This document shows positions 53,751 to 62,622 of a DNA stretch of 64,000 nt, piece after piece. The stretch comes from Gemmatimonadota bacterium (GTDB lineage Bacteria; Gemmatimonadota; Gemmatimonadetes; Longimicrobiales; Gaopeijiaceae). The position numbers and the translations under genes were made by a program. The DNA lies in NCBI GenBank assembly GCA_022571515.1, contig JACZXQ010000007.1, positions 1 to 64,000 on the forward strand. The letters are read 5' to 3'. Position 1 is the stretch's first letter. Each line of letters opens with the position of its first letter. Under the pieces are notes generated by a model, which worked only from the letters and a program-made list of their open reading frames with translations, did no database searches and was not told the DNA's origin.

Positions 53751-55339
53751 TCGGCGTGTTCAAGGAGCTGACGCCCAGAGCCGGCGAGCGGCTCCTGCCG
53801 GCCGTCTCGGCGTTTCTCCTTCTCATCAGCTTTCCGCCGCTCCATCTCCTCATCCCGCCGTTCTTGGCGCTGGTGCCCTTCGCCGTTTGGCTGAGTGACC
53901 TGCCGGCTGGCCGAGAGGGGTCGTTCTCCGCCATGCGGGGAGGCGCCTTACTGTGCGCGCTCTACTTCGGCACGCTGCTCTACTGGATTCTGGTTGCCCT
54001 GGTCTGGTACTCGAAGCTCGCTGCGCTCGCGTACGTGGGCACCGTGATCGGCCTGACCCTCGCGGGAGCCCTGTTCGGTTGGTCCATGCACCGTTTTCTG
54101 CACGGCGCGCGGATTCCGCTGTGGGTGGCATTACCTATCGCGTGGACGGCCATCGAGTGGCTGCGTGCGCACATGCCCGGCGAGTTGGCCTTTCCGTGGC
54201 TGGGCCTGGGCACATCTCTGACGGGCTATCCGGAACTGGTGGGTATTGCCGAACTCATCGGCGCCCGCGGCGTCACGTTCTGGTTGGTGCTCATCAATGG
54301 ACTGCTCGCGCAGCTCGTGATCGGCTATCGCGATGCTCAGCCGGCCGCCCGCAGTCTTCGGCGGGCGGTGGTGTTCGCGCTGGTCGTGATCCTGCCCATG
54401 GGCTGGGGTGTGTGGAGGGCCCGCACACTCGAGCTCCGTCCTGCCGCCACGGTTGCCGTCGTCCAGCCGAACATCCCGGAGGAGGTGAAGCTGGGCGAGA
54501 ACCGAGGCATCGACAGCACTCTCATCGCCCTGGCCACCTTGATGCCCCTCGTGCCTACGCGAGGAGTGGACCTGGTGGTATGGCCGGAGGTGACGTTGAG
54601 CGCCTGGATCGAGCTCGATGTGCCCATGCAGGCGCGGGCGTCCGAGCTGGCAAGGGTGGCTGGAGTTCCGGTCGTGTTCGGCTCCATCGGCCACCAGTAC
54701 CGGGACGACGGCTCGCTCATCCCGTTCAACTCGGCCTTCATGCTGGACGCGGAGGGCCGGCTCACCGACTACCGCTACGACAAGCACAAGTTGGTGCCCG
54801 TGGTGGAGCGGACGCCGCTTCCGTTCCTTCTCGAGCGGCTCAACTTCTTCGGCGCGTACGGGCGGGGCACCGGATGGCCGGTGGGCGAGACCGCCAACGG
54901 CGCCCGCTTCGGCGTGTTGATCTGCTACGAATCGTCCTACGCCGACGTGGCTCGCGGATTTCGGCGGGCCGGCGTCGACCTGTTGGTCAATCTGACGAAC
55001 GACGCCTGGTACGGCAGGGAAGTGTGGTATGCCAAGACCGCGGCGTTGTGGCAGCATCCGGCCCACCTCGTCATGCGCGCCATCGAGAATCGCGTCGGCA
55101 TCGCTCGCTCGGCCAACACCGGCATCTCACTCTTCGTAGATCCCGTGGGCCGGATCTACGGAGCGACCCCTCTGTTTTCGGCCGAGGTCCGAACGGCCAC
55201 CGTGCTCACGAGCGACGTGATCTCGTTTTACACGCGATGGGGCGATGTCGTCGGCCGTGGGGCAGCGATCAGCGCGGTGCTGCTGTTGCTCCTGGCCGTG
55301 AAGCGGGGATTCGAGCCCGACTTGACCCGGTCCGGTTGA
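53747..55339 (+). CDS. lnt: apolipoprotein N-acyltransferase
   Basis: Lnt adds the third acyl chain to the N-terminal Cys of lipoproteins, permitting Lol export. Seen: six to seven N-terminal hydrophobic helices, then a nitrilase-like periplasmic domain with catalytic Glu near 281 (WPEVTLSAW), Lys (DKHKLVPVVERTPLPF), and Cys near 394 (FGVLICYESSYADVAR), followed by NLTNDAWYGREVWYAKTAALWQ. A C-terminal helix ends the protein. About 530 aa. TTG 53747 overlaps the DUF4105 stop; GTG 53756 is an alternative. The -35 of the next promoter overlaps its last bases. Confidence 0.94.
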   Translation: MIGVFKELTPRAGERLLPAVSAFLLLISFPPLHLLIPPFLALVPFAVWLSDLPAGREGSFSAMRGGALLCALYFGTLLYWILVALVWYSKLAALAYVGTVIGLTLAGALFGWSMHRFLHGARIPLWVALPIAWTAIEWLRAHMPGELAFPWLGLGTSLTGYPELVGIAELIGARGVTFWLVLINGLLAQLVIGYRDAQPAARSLRRAVVFALVVILPMGWGVWRARTLELRPAATVAVVQPNIPEEVKLGENRGIDSTLIALATLMPLVPTRGVDLVVWPEVTLSAWIELDVPMQARASELARVAGVPVVFGSIGHQYRDDGSLIPFNSAFMLDAEGRLTDYRYDKHKLVPVVERTPLPFLLERLNFFGAYGRGTGWPVGETANGARFGVLICYESSYADVARGFRRAGVDLLVNLTNDAWYGREVWYAKTAALWQHPAHLVMRAIENRVGIARSANTGISLFVDPVGRIYGATPLFSAEVRTATVLTSDVISFYTRWGDVVGRGAAISAVLLLLLAVKRGFEPDLTRSG

Positions 55340-55364
55340 ACTGCCTTCGAGGCCCGTCTATATT
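55336..55364 (+). promoter_or_regulatory. sigma-70-type promoter for rpmE
   Basis: TTGAAC (55336-55341), a 17-nt spacer and TATATT (55359-55364). A start near 55371 would give a leader of about 93 nt before the L31 ATG, containing the terminator/antiterminator pair described next. Confidence 0.65.
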
Positions 55365-55401
55365 GTTCGGGCTGAGGAGCCGGCGGACCGCACGCGTGTT
55401 T

Positions 55402-55446
55402 CCGGATCTTCGGTACGATCGCGGGCCGTGTGGCCCGTTTTCTGTT
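55402..55446 (+). promoter_or_regulatory. terminator/antiterminator-like leader of rpmE
   Basis: Terminator: CGGGCC (55422-55427), GTGT, GGCCCG (55432-55437), then TTTTCTGTT (55438-55446). Only 17 nt separate it from the rpmE ATG, too little for another promoter, so any rpmE transcript must read through it. An alternative stem pairs CCG-GATC (55402-55408) with GATC-G-CGG (55417-55424), using the first bases of the terminator arm, so the two cannot coexist. This is the layout of an attenuator. L31 leaders are known in several phyla; feedback by L31 is inferred here. Confidence 0.6.
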
Positions 55447-55463
55447 GAGATCGGAGATAGGCG

Positions 55464-55670
55464 ATGAAAGAGGGCATACACCCCGAGTACAAAGACACCG
55501 CAGTCGTTTGTGCTTGCGGAAACACATTCAACACGATGTCCACCCAAGATGAGATCCACGTCGAGATCTGCTCCGTCTGTCATCCGTTCTATACCGGCAA
55601 GCAGCGCCTCGTCGATACGGCCGGACGTGTGGAGCGCTTCAAGCGGAAGTACGAGAAGGCGGAGAAGTAG
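55464..55670 (+). CDS. rpmE: 50S ribosomal protein L31 (zinc-binding)
   Basis: Ribosomal protein L31, at the central protuberance bridging the subunits. Seen: MKEGIHPEY start, zinc-binding Cys16, Cys18, Cys36 and Cys39 ([23 protein letters not shown]), and a basic tail ([15 protein letters not shown]). 68 aa. This is the C+ (zinc) paralogue, not the zinc-free type. It has a GGAG site about 8 nt before the ATG, just after the leader terminator. Confidence 0.97.
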   Translation: MKEGIHPEYKDTAVVCACGNTFNTMSTQDEIHVEICSVCHPFYTGKQRLVDTAGRVERFKRKYEKAEK

Positions 55671-55700
55671 CCGGCAGACGGTCCGGCGGGCGCGGTCACT

Positions 55701-56795
55701 ATGAACGATCCCATCGACACACGACTCCTGGAGCGCCTCACTCACGCTGGCGAACGGCTTGGCGCGTTGGACGCCGAGTTGGCCGATCCGGAAGTTTCCC
55801 GGAATCCCGACCGGCTTCGCGATCTGGGACGCGAGCGAGCGCACCTGGAGCCCATCGTCCGCACCGGTTCCGAACTTCAGGATCTGGTGCAAGAGCTCGA
55901 GGGCGCGAGAGAGTTGGCCTCGGATGCGGAGGATGCCGAGATGCGGGCCATGGCGGCGGAGGAGGTCGCCATGCTCGAGGGTCGTCTCGAAACCCTGGAA
56001 GTACACGCCAGGGAGCTCCTGATCCCGAAGGACCCCCTCGAGGATAGGACGGCCGTCGTGGAGATCCGTGCGGGTACGGGCGGAGACGAGGCCGGGCTCT
56101 TCGCCGGGGACCTGTTCCGCATGTACAAGCGTGCGGCGGAGAGGGGCGGCTGGGGCGTCGAGGTCATGAGCTTGTCGGAGGGGATCCCCGGGTCGATCAA
56201 GGAGGTGGTTTTCACGCTGCGCGGGAAGGGCGTGTACGGCCAACTCCGCTTCGAGTCGGGCGTCCATCGGGTGCAGCGTGTTCCCGAGACCGAGAGCCAG
56301 GGGCGCGTTCATACCTCCGCCGCTACGGTCGCGGTCTTGCCGGAGGCGGAGGAAGTCGACGTGGAGATCGAGGAGAAGGATCTCCGGATCGACGTGTTCC
56401 GCTCCTCCGGGCCGGGCGGACAGTCCGTGAATACGACCGATTCGGCGGTGCGCATCACGCACGAGCCGACGGGCCTGGTGGTCTCTTGCCAGGACGAGAA
56501 GTCACAGCTCAAGAACCGGGCAAAGGCCATGAAGGTGCTGAGGGCGCGGCTTCTGGATCTGAAGATCTCGGAGCAACAGGCCGAGCGGGCGAGGGAGCGG
56601 AAGCTTCAGGTGGGAACGGGTGATCGGTCGGCCAAGATCCGCACCTACAACTTCCCGCAGAACCGCGTGACCGACCACCGAATCGGTCTTACGCTCTACC
56701 GTTTGAATGAAGTGCTCGACGGGGACCTGGCTGAGCTGATTTCCGCCCTTCGGCTGGCCGAACAGGCCGAGCGCCTCGAGAGTGACGGCCATTGA
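55701..56795 (+). CDS. prfA: peptide chain release factor 1
   Basis: RF1 reads UAA and UAG and releases the nascent peptide. Seen: an N-terminal coiled coil, [40 protein letters not shown], and the catalytic GGQ (residues 239-241) in [20 protein letters not shown]. 364 aa. UGA stops, such as its own, are read by RF2; many genes here end in TGA. Followed by prmC, whose TTG overlaps its stop (TTGA), so the enzyme that methylates this GGQ glutamine is coupled to it. Confidence 0.97.
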   Translation: MNDPIDTRLLERLTHAGERLGALDAELADPEVSRNPDRLRDLGRERAHLEPIVRTGSELQDLVQELEGARELASDAEDAEMRAMAAEEVAMLEGRLETLEVHARELLIPKDPLEDRTAVVEIRAGTGGDEAGLFAGDLFRMYKRAAERGGWGVEVMSLSEGIPGSIKEVVFTLRGKGVYGQLRFESGVHRVQRVPETESQGRVHTSAATVAVLPEAEEVDVEIEEKDLRIDVFRSSGPGGQSVNTTDSAVRITHEPTGLVVSCQDEKSQLKNRAKAMKVLRARLLDLKISEQQAERARERKLQVGTGDRSAKIRTYNFPQNRVTDHRIGLTLYRLNEVLDGDLAELISALRLAEQAERLESDGH

Positions 56796-57706
56796 GCCCC
56801 ACCGCCGTGCGTGATCCGGAGCCGGTAGGCGCCCGCGCTCCGGGTGAGCCTTGGACCATACTCGGCCTGATCCTCTGGAGCGCCGACTATCTGACGGGCA
56901 AGGGTGTCGAGGGTGGGCGGCTCGACGCGGAGCGTTTGATTGCCGAGGCGTTGGGCAAGGAGCGGCTGGAGCTTTACCTCCAGTTCGACCGTCCACTGGC
57001 GGCCGATGAACTGGCCACGTTCAAGCCCCTGTTGCTGAGACGTGGGCGCCGGGAACCACTTCAGTACATTCTGGGGCGGACCGGCTTCCGTGAGTTGGAA
57101 TTGAAGACCGATCGGCGGGCCTTGATCCCCAGGCCCGAGACTGAGGCGCTGGTGGGTGAAGTGCTGGCCTGGGCGGCCGACCGTGAAGAGCTCTTGTCCG
57201 CGATCGATATCGGGACGGGTACCGGGGCGATCGCGCTGTCACTGGTGACGGAGGGGTCCTTCGAGCGCGTGGTTGCAACGGACTCGAGCGAGGAGGCGTT
57301 GCAGCTCGCCCGCGAGAATGCCGGTGCGGCGGGTGTGGACGGCGCGCTCGAGTTCCGGGCCGGCTCTCTGTTCGAGCCGCTCGAACCGGGCGAGCGCTTC
57401 GACATAGTGGTGTCGAACCCGCCGTACGTGGCCGACGGTGACGCGCCGGACTTGGCGCCGGAGATCACTGAATGGGAGCCGCCCGGCGCGCTGTTCGCGG
57501 GTCCGGCCGGCCTGGACGTGATCCGCGCTCTGGTGATGGACGCACCCGATCGACTGAATGAAGGAGGCCTCCTCGCCCTCGAGGTGGGGGATGGCCAGGT
57601 GGATGACGTGGCGGGCCTGATTCGGCAACGGCAGGCATTCAGTGAGCCGGTGGTTCGAAAGGACCTCGCAGGCAGGCCTCGCGTGGTGATGGCGGCGCGC
57701 GGATAG
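56792..57706 (+). CDS. prmC: release-factor glutamine methyltransferase PrmC
   Basis: PrmC methylates the GGQ glutamine of RF1 and RF2 with S-adenosylmethionine. Seen: an N-terminal helical domain ([20 protein letters not shown]), [39 protein letters not shown] loop [16 protein letters not shown], and NPPY near 209 in [15 protein letters not shown]. About 304 aa. The first 20 residues ([18 protein letters not shown]) are not conserved. TTG start overlaps prfA. Confidence 0.95.
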   Translation: MSPTAVRDPEPVGARAPGEPWTILGLILWSADYLTGKGVEGGRLDAERLIAEALGKERLELYLQFDRPLAADELATFKPLLLRRGRREPLQYILGRTGFRELELKTDRRALIPRPETEALVGEVLAWAADREELLSAIDIGTGTGAIALSLVTEGSFERVVATDSSEEALQLARENAGAAGVDGALEFRAGSLFEPLEPGERFDIVVSNPPYVADGDAPDLAPEITEWEPPGALFAGPAGLDVIRALVMDAPDRLNEGGLLALEVGDGQVDDVAGLIRQRQAFSEPVVRKDLAGRPRVVMAARG

Positions 57707-57738
57707 CGGACGAACAATAAACCGAGGGGTGACGCTGG

Positions 57739-58095
57739 ATGGAGCGCTTGATGGAGATGGCGACAGATCTGGGCAGGGCGTTGGCCCGAGCGGATGAGTA
57801 CCAGGTGCTCAAGAGGGCTGTCGCATCGGCGGACGACGATCGCGCCATCGCCGAGTCGAAGAGCGAACTGGAGGCCCTCGAGAAGCGAATCGAAGAGGCC
57901 CTTCGGACAGGTGGGGAGCCGGACGACGAGTTGAAGAAGGAATACGAGGATGCCGTGAGCAGACTCCAGACGAATACGACCTACCAGGTGTTGGTCTCCG
58001 CTCAAGCGAATTTCGAGAAGATCGTCCTGAAGGTGAACCAAACGATTCAGAAGGGGATCGATAAGGGGAGTGAGAGCCGAATCGTGTTTCCGTAG
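57739..58095 (+). CDS. YlbF-family helical protein
   Basis: A 118-aa, mainly helical protein of the YlbF/YmcA type (MATDLGRALARADEYQVLKR, YEDAVSRLQTNTTYQVLVSA, FEKIVLKVNQTIQKGI). In Bacillus, YlbF and YmcA with YaaT bind RNase Y and tune mRNA cleavage. Here neither partner is in the window, and whether this homologue works the same way is unknown. The assignment rests on composition and helix pattern. It follows prmC after 32 nt. Confidence 0.7.
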   Translation: MERLMEMATDLGRALARADEYQVLKRAVASADDDRAIAESKSELEALEKRIEEALRTGGEPDDELKKEYEDAVSRLQTNTTYQVLVSAQANFEKIVLKVNQTIQKGIDKGSESRIVFP

Positions 58096-58125
58096 GGCCG
58101 TGCGAACGGTTGGCGGGAATCTTTC

Positions 58126-58749
58126 ATGAGTCTCGGCGAGCTCGAATTCGTCGACAGGATCATCGATCCGGTGACGCGCCGGCTGGTGAAGAGTGGTGTT
58201 CATCCGAACGCGCTCACCACCGCCGGATTCGTGACGACGGTGGTAGCCGGCCTCATGTACGGGCAGGATCACGTACGATGGGCTGGACTGCTGGTGCTGG
58301 TGGGCGGGGCGTTCGACATCGTCGACGGCCGGGTGGCGCGACTGGGCGGGCTGGCCTCGAAATTCGGCTCGTTCTACGACTCGACGCTCGACAGGATCAG
58401 CGAGATCGTGGTCTACATCGGCCTCCTTTCGCTGTACAATCAGTACCAGACCGACCTTCAGGACATCGGCATGATCTACGCGATCATGCTCGCGATGGGT
58501 GGCTCGCTGATGATCAGCTACACGAGGGCGCGAGCCGCGGCCTTGGGACTGGACTGTTCCGTGGGGCTGATGCAGCGTGCCGAACGCGTGGTGCTCCTGG
58601 GAGCGGGCTCGCTGGTGTTCGGTCTGATGTGGGATGGGCTGGTGCTGAGCACCGTGATCGTAATCGTGGCTGTACTGACGAACATCACGGCGTTTCATAG
58701 AATCTACTGGGTTTACAAACGGGCTGCGGGTGTGCCCCTGGACGAATGA
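58126..58749 (+). CDS. CDP-alcohol phosphatidyltransferase, likely inositol-phosphate specific
   Basis: Integral membrane enzyme of 207 aa that joins a CDP-lipid to an alcohol. Seen: the exact family motif with Asp64, Asp67, Gly68, Ala71, Arg72, Gly81, Asp85 and Asp89 in VDGRVARLGG...GSFYDSTLDR, and about six transmembrane helices. Immediately followed by inositol-3-phosphate synthase, which makes the inositol phosphate acceptor, so it is inferred to be a phosphatidylinositol-phosphate synthase (PIP synthase) rather than a PgsA or PssA. Confidence 0.85.
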   Translation: MSLGELEFVDRIIDPVTRRLVKSGVHPNALTTAGFVTTVVAGLMYGQDHVRWAGLLVLVGGAFDIVDGRVARLGGLASKFGSFYDSTLDRISEIVVYIGLLSLYNQYQTDLQDIGMIYAIMLAMGGSLMISYTRARAAALGLDCSVGLMQRAERVVLLGAGSLVFGLMWDGLVLSTVIVIVAVLTNITAFHRIYWVYKRAAGVPLDE

Positions 58750-58786
58750 CCGGGGCATGCGACGCCTGAAACAATAAGGAAAAACA

Positions 58787-60100
58787 GTGAAGGAATCTCC
58801 TGAGATCAAATCGGCCGCTGGGCGGCTCGGCGTGCTCCTCCCCGGACTGGGAGCGGTGGCGACCACGACTGTGGCGGGTGTCATCGCGGCGCGGAATGGG
58901 CTGGCCAAGCCCATCGGAAGCCTCACGCAGATGAACACGATCCGAATCGGCAAACGCACGGATGAGCGGAATCCGCTCATCCGCGACTTCGTGGATATCG
59001 CCTCTCTCGATCAACTGGTATTCGGCGCGTGGGATCCGATTCCGGACAACGCGTATGAGAGCGCCACGAACTGCGGCGTGCTGACCCGGGAACATCTCGA
59101 TCCCATCAAAGACGAGCTCTCCGCGGTGAAGCCCATGCCGGCCGTATTCGACAAGGAATACGTGAGGCGCCTCGACGGCCCGAACGTGAAGACCGCGGCC
59201 AACAAGAAGGAGTTGGCCGAAGCGCTCCGCGAGGACATCCGGCGCTTCAAGGAAGAGAACGGCTGCGACCGGCTGGTGATGGTATGGTGCGGATCGACCG
59301 AGGTCTTCCTGCGGCCTGGCCCCACGCACGACACCCTCGAGGCGTTCGAGAAGGCGATGGCGGACAACGACGAGTCCATCGCGCCCAGCATGCTTTACGC
59401 GTACGCCGCCCTGATGGAAGGCGTGCCCTACGCCAACGGCGCACCCAACCTCTCGGCCGACTTCCCGGCTCTCGAGCAGCTGGCGATCGACCGCGAGGTC
59501 CCGATCGTCGGCAAGGACTTCAAGACGGGTCAGACGCTCATCAAGACGATCCTGGCGCCGGGACTCAAGGCCAGGATGCTCGGGCTGGATGGCTGGTTCA
59601 GCACCAACATCCTCGGTAACCGCGATGGCGAGGTTCTGGACGATCCCGAGAGCTTCAAGACCAAGGAGGAGTCCAAGCTTGGGGCGCTGGAGCACATCCT
59701 TCAGCCGGACCTCTACCCGGAGCTCTACGGCAATTTCTACCACAAGGTCCGCATCAACTACTATCCGCCCCGCGGCGACAACAAGGAGGGCTGGGACAGC
59801 ATCGACCTCTTCGGGTGGATGGGATACAAGATGCAGATCAAGATCGACTTCCTCTGCCGGGACTCGATCCTTGCCGCACCGATCGTGCTCGATCTCGCGA
59901 TTTTCATGGACCTCGCCTCCCGCGCGGGCATGAAGGGCATCCAGGAGTGGCTCTCCTTCTACTTCAAGGCCCCTCAAACGGCGCCCGGACTGTACCCTGA
60001 GCACGACCTCTTCATTCAGCAAATGAAGCTGAAGAACACGCTCCGGTGGCTCGGTGGCGAAGAGCAGATCACACACCTCGGGCTCGAGTACTACGACTGA
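58787..60100 (+). CDS. ino1: inositol-3-phosphate synthase
   Basis: NAD-dependent enzyme that cyclises glucose-6-phosphate to myo-inositol-3-phosphate. Seen: GVLLPGLGAVATTTVAGVIA with a nucleotide-binding glycine pattern, MNTIRIGKRTDERNPLIRDF, LDQLVFGAWDPIPDNAYE, VGKDFKTGQTLIKTILAPG with catalytic Lys candidates, and LGWF-type GLDGWFSTNILGNRDGEVL. 437 aa, full length. GTG start with AAGGA nearby. The pairing with a CDP-alcohol transferase points to phosphatidylinositol synthesis. The gene family resembles that of Bacteroidota-type enzymes rather than the short actinobacterial form; this needs alignment. Confidence 0.93.
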   Translation: MKESPEIKSAAGRLGVLLPGLGAVATTTVAGVIAARNGLAKPIGSLTQMNTIRIGKRTDERNPLIRDFVDIASLDQLVFGAWDPIPDNAYESATNCGVLTREHLDPIKDELSAVKPMPAVFDKEYVRRLDGPNVKTAANKKELAEALREDIRRFKEENGCDRLVMVWCGSTEVFLRPGPTHDTLEAFEKAMADNDESIAPSMLYAYAALMEGVPYANGAPNLSADFPALEQLAIDREVPIVGKDFKTGQTLIKTILAPGLKARMLGLDGWFSTNILGNRDGEVLDDPESFKTKEESKLGALEHILQPDLYPELYGNFYHKVRINYYPPRGDNKEGWDSIDLFGWMGYKMQIKIDFLCRDSILAAPIVLDLAIFMDLASRAGMKGIQEWLSFYFKAPQTAPGLYPEHDLFIQQMKLKNTLRWLGGEEQITHLGLEYYD

Positions 60101-60114
60101 CGGGAACGCAAGCG

Positions 60115-60762
60115 ATGCCCAAGGGCCGGCTCGTAGCACTGGAAGGCGTTGAAGGCGCGGGTAAGACTACCCAGGCCGATTTGCTGACGCAGTGGCTCAT
60201 CGATCTGGGAATTCGCTTCACCGCCGCGCGTGAGCCCGGTGGCACCGAAGTCGGGGAGGCGATTCGCGAGATTGTGCAGGACCGCCCCGAGCTTGCCGTG
60301 CCGGCGGAGACCGAGTTGCTGCTCTATTTGGGCTCGCGCGCCGCATTCGTCCGGGAGATCGTGCGGCCGGCGATGGATCGTGGGGAGCTCGTCGTCGCCG
60401 ACCGGTACTCGATGTCTACGTTGGCATATCAGGGTTACGGGCGTGGGTTGGACCTGGAACGCGTGCGCCAACTCGATAGTTTCGCTACGGGGGGACTGAG
60501 GCCGGACGTCTACCTGATCTTCGATCTTCCGGCCGAGGACGGTCTGGCGCGGCAGCCGCATGGCCACGCCGGGAGAGATCGCATTGAACGTGAGGGTGAT
60601 GCGTTCCTGAGGACGGTGCGAGAGGGATACCTGGAACTGGCCCGCAGCGAGCCTGGCGCCCACGTTATCGATGCCTCGGGTGACGCCGCGGCGGTACACA
60701 GGAGGGTGCGGGAGGTCCTGATGAAGGCACTTCCCGAAACATTCTCCACCAAGGGGGTTTAG
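60115..60762 (+). CDS. tmk: thymidylate kinase
   Basis: Tmk phosphorylates dTMP to dTDP. Seen: P-loop EGVEGAGKTTQ at residues 10-20, AAREPGGTEVGEAIREI, the DR-Y/H motif in VVADRYSMSTLAYQGYGRG, and a LID region around RQPHGHAGRDRIEREGDAFL. 215 aa. ATG 60115 gives the standard N terminus (PKGRLVALEGVEG); upstream frames overlap the inositol synthase. A GC-rich hairpin follows. Confidence 0.96.
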   Translation: MPKGRLVALEGVEGAGKTTQADLLTQWLIDLGIRFTAAREPGGTEVGEAIREIVQDRPELAVPAETELLLYLGSRAAFVREIVRPAMDRGELVVADRYSMSTLAYQGYGRGLDLERVRQLDSFATGGLRPDVYLIFDLPAEDGLARQPHGHAGRDRIEREGDAFLRTVREGYLELARSEPGAHVIDASGDAAAVHRRVREVLMKALPETFSTKGV

Positions 60763-60772
60763 TCAGTTTGCG

Positions 60773-60797
60773 GCGGGCGCCGGAGGTGGGCGCCCGC
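60773..60797. repeat. GC-rich perfect hairpin between tmk and the S41 protease
   Basis: GCGGGCGCC (60773-60781), a 7-nt loop, GGCGCCCGC (60789-60797): nine perfect base pairs just before the protease gene (ATG 60822). There is no T-run on either strand, so it is not a typical terminator. It may hold a translation or RNA-stability role, or mark an mRNA processing site. Confidence 0.6.
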
Positions 60798-60821
60798 GAT
60801 GCTGGCGGTAACGGAGGTTGA

Positions 60822-62513
60822 ATGCGTAACGGACGATCGGTTCTCGCACCCATCCTGGTCATGGCGGTCGCCATGGTCACGGGGGGCTGGTTTCTCCAAA
60901 AAGGTGTTAGCCAGGATGAGAACATCTACCTCCAGGTACGGCTGTTCCAGGAGGTCGTGGATCACGTCACCGATCGATTCGTGGACCCGGTCGACCGTTC
61001 CAAGCTGTACGACTCGGCGATCGAGGGCGTGCTGAAAGAGCTCGGCGACCCCAATACCAGTCTCATCGACGCCGAGACGTGGGATAGCTTCAGGTTCCGG
61101 AGCGGTGCCGACGCCGAGTACGGCGGCGTCGGGCTCGAGATCCTCGCACGCGAGGATGTCATTACGGTGATGAACACGATTCCAGGTGGGCCGGCCATAC
61201 GGGCCGGAATCCACACCGGAGACCACATCGTGGAGATCGGTGGCGAGTCGGCGCTCGAGTGGAGTACGGACGCCGCGGCGGAGCAGTTGCGGGGCACGCC
61301 GGGCACCTCGATCGACGTTGTCATCGAGCGCCCCGGGGTCGCCGACCCGATTCCGTTCACGCTCGTGCGCGCGGTCATCGAGCTCCGCTCCGTGCCCTTT
61401 GCCTCGATGCTCGACGGAGGCATCGGCTACATCCCGCTGCAGCTCTTCAGCGAAACGTCGACCCGTGAAGTGCGTGAGGCATTGGATTCGCTCGCCCGGG
61501 AAGGCCTCGAGGGCCTGATCCTCGACTTGCGCCAGAATCCCGGCGGCCTGTTGGACCAAGGGGTGGCGATCGCCGACATCTTCCTCGACGCCGGAGTGGG
61601 GATCGTCGAAACGAGGGGCCGTGCCCAGGGACAGAACGAGAGCTTCAACGCGGTACGTCCCCAACGTTTTCCCGACCTGCCGCTGGTCGTCCTCGTCGAC
61701 GGGAACAGCGCGAGCGCCTCGGAGATCGTGGCGGGGGCGCTCCAGGACCACGATAGGGCGTTGGTGCTCGGTGCCCGCAGCTTCGGCAAGGGGTCCGTGC
61801 AGACGCTGTACCGCCTGAGCGGTGGAAACGTGCTCCGTCTCACGACGGCGCGTTGGTTTACGCCGTCGGGTCGTTCGATCCAGAAGCCTCATGAGGAACA
61901 ACAGGCTCTCCGAGCGGGAGTGGGCGCGGCCATGGTCCTCGCGGGCGGCTCGGTCGCGCTGCCCGACACCGAGGGTCAGCCCACGTTCGACTCGATGGGG
62001 GGCCGCACGATCTTCGGAGGAGGCGGTATCACGCCGGACCTGGCGGTGGTACCCGACACGCTTTCCGAGGCCGAGGCCGAGGCCGTACTGGCGCTCTACA
62101 GGCAGGCGGGCGTGTTGAGGTCGGAGATCTTCAACTACGCTGTGGCCTACGTTCAGGATCATCCTGGCCTTGCGCCGAGCTTCGACCTCGCGAGGGGTGA
62201 TTTCCAGGCGTTCTACACGCGCATTGAAAAGGCGGGGCTCGAGACGGACCGCGACACGTTCCGGCAGGCTCAGCGGTTCATCCGGTTCCAACTCGAGCGC
62301 GAGATCGCGTTGCAGGCTTGGGGCCCCGTGGGCCGGTTCGAGCAGACACGAGACTCGGACAAGCAGCTCGTCGAGGCTATGGAGTTGCTCCGGTCAGCCG
62401 AAGGTCCTCGGAGCCTGTTCCGGGCCGCCGAACTGGTTCAGGAGCCGAAGGGGTTCGCGCTTTCCTCGGGCTCCGAGGCGCTGGCAACGTCCGGGGGCGC
62501 CGCGCGGGAATAG
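60822..62513 (+). CDS. C-terminal processing (S41) protease with PDZ domain
   Basis: CtpA/Prc-type periplasmic serine protease of 563 aa. Seen: N-terminal anchor or signal (SVLAPILVMAVAMVTGGWFL), a PDZ domain at about 105-190 (GGVGLEILAREDVITVMNTI, IRAGIHTGDHIVEIGG), and the catalytic domain with NSASASEIVAGALQD (nucleophile Ser near 299) and Lys near 322 in RSFGKGSVQTLYRL. The C-terminal about 170 residues beyond are family-like but variable. CTPs process or degrade envelope proteins and lipoproteins. Substrate unknown. Confidence 0.9.
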   Translation: MRNGRSVLAPILVMAVAMVTGGWFLQKGVSQDENIYLQVRLFQEVVDHVTDRFVDPVDRSKLYDSAIEGVLKELGDPNTSLIDAETWDSFRFRSGADAEYGGVGLEILAREDVITVMNTIPGGPAIRAGIHTGDHIVEIGGESALEWSTDAAAEQLRGTPGTSIDVVIERPGVADPIPFTLVRAVIELRSVPFASMLDGGIGYIPLQLFSETSTREVREALDSLAREGLEGLILDLRQNPGGLLDQGVAIADIFLDAGVGIVETRGRAQGQNESFNAVRPQRFPDLPLVVLVDGNSASASEIVAGALQDHDRALVLGARSFGKGSVQTLYRLSGGNVLRLTTARWFTPSGRSIQKPHEEQQALRAGVGAAMVLAGGSVALPDTEGQPTFDSMGGRTIFGGGGITPDLAVVPDTLSEAEAEAVLALYRQAGVLRSEIFNYAVAYVQDHPGLAPSFDLARGDFQAFYTRIEKAGLETDRDTFRQAQRFIRFQLEREIALQAWGPVGRFEQTRDSDKQLVEAMELLRSAEGPRSLFRAAELVQEPKGFALSSGSEALATSGGAARE

Positions 62514-62622
62514 GACCGGCCGGTCCATCCCGACCCACACGCTCATTCCGGCGGCACAAGGATTGGGCTAGGTTGTTCCGACGCGAAAACCCCTTGCTGG
62601 CCCACTTCGGAGGCACCCCATC

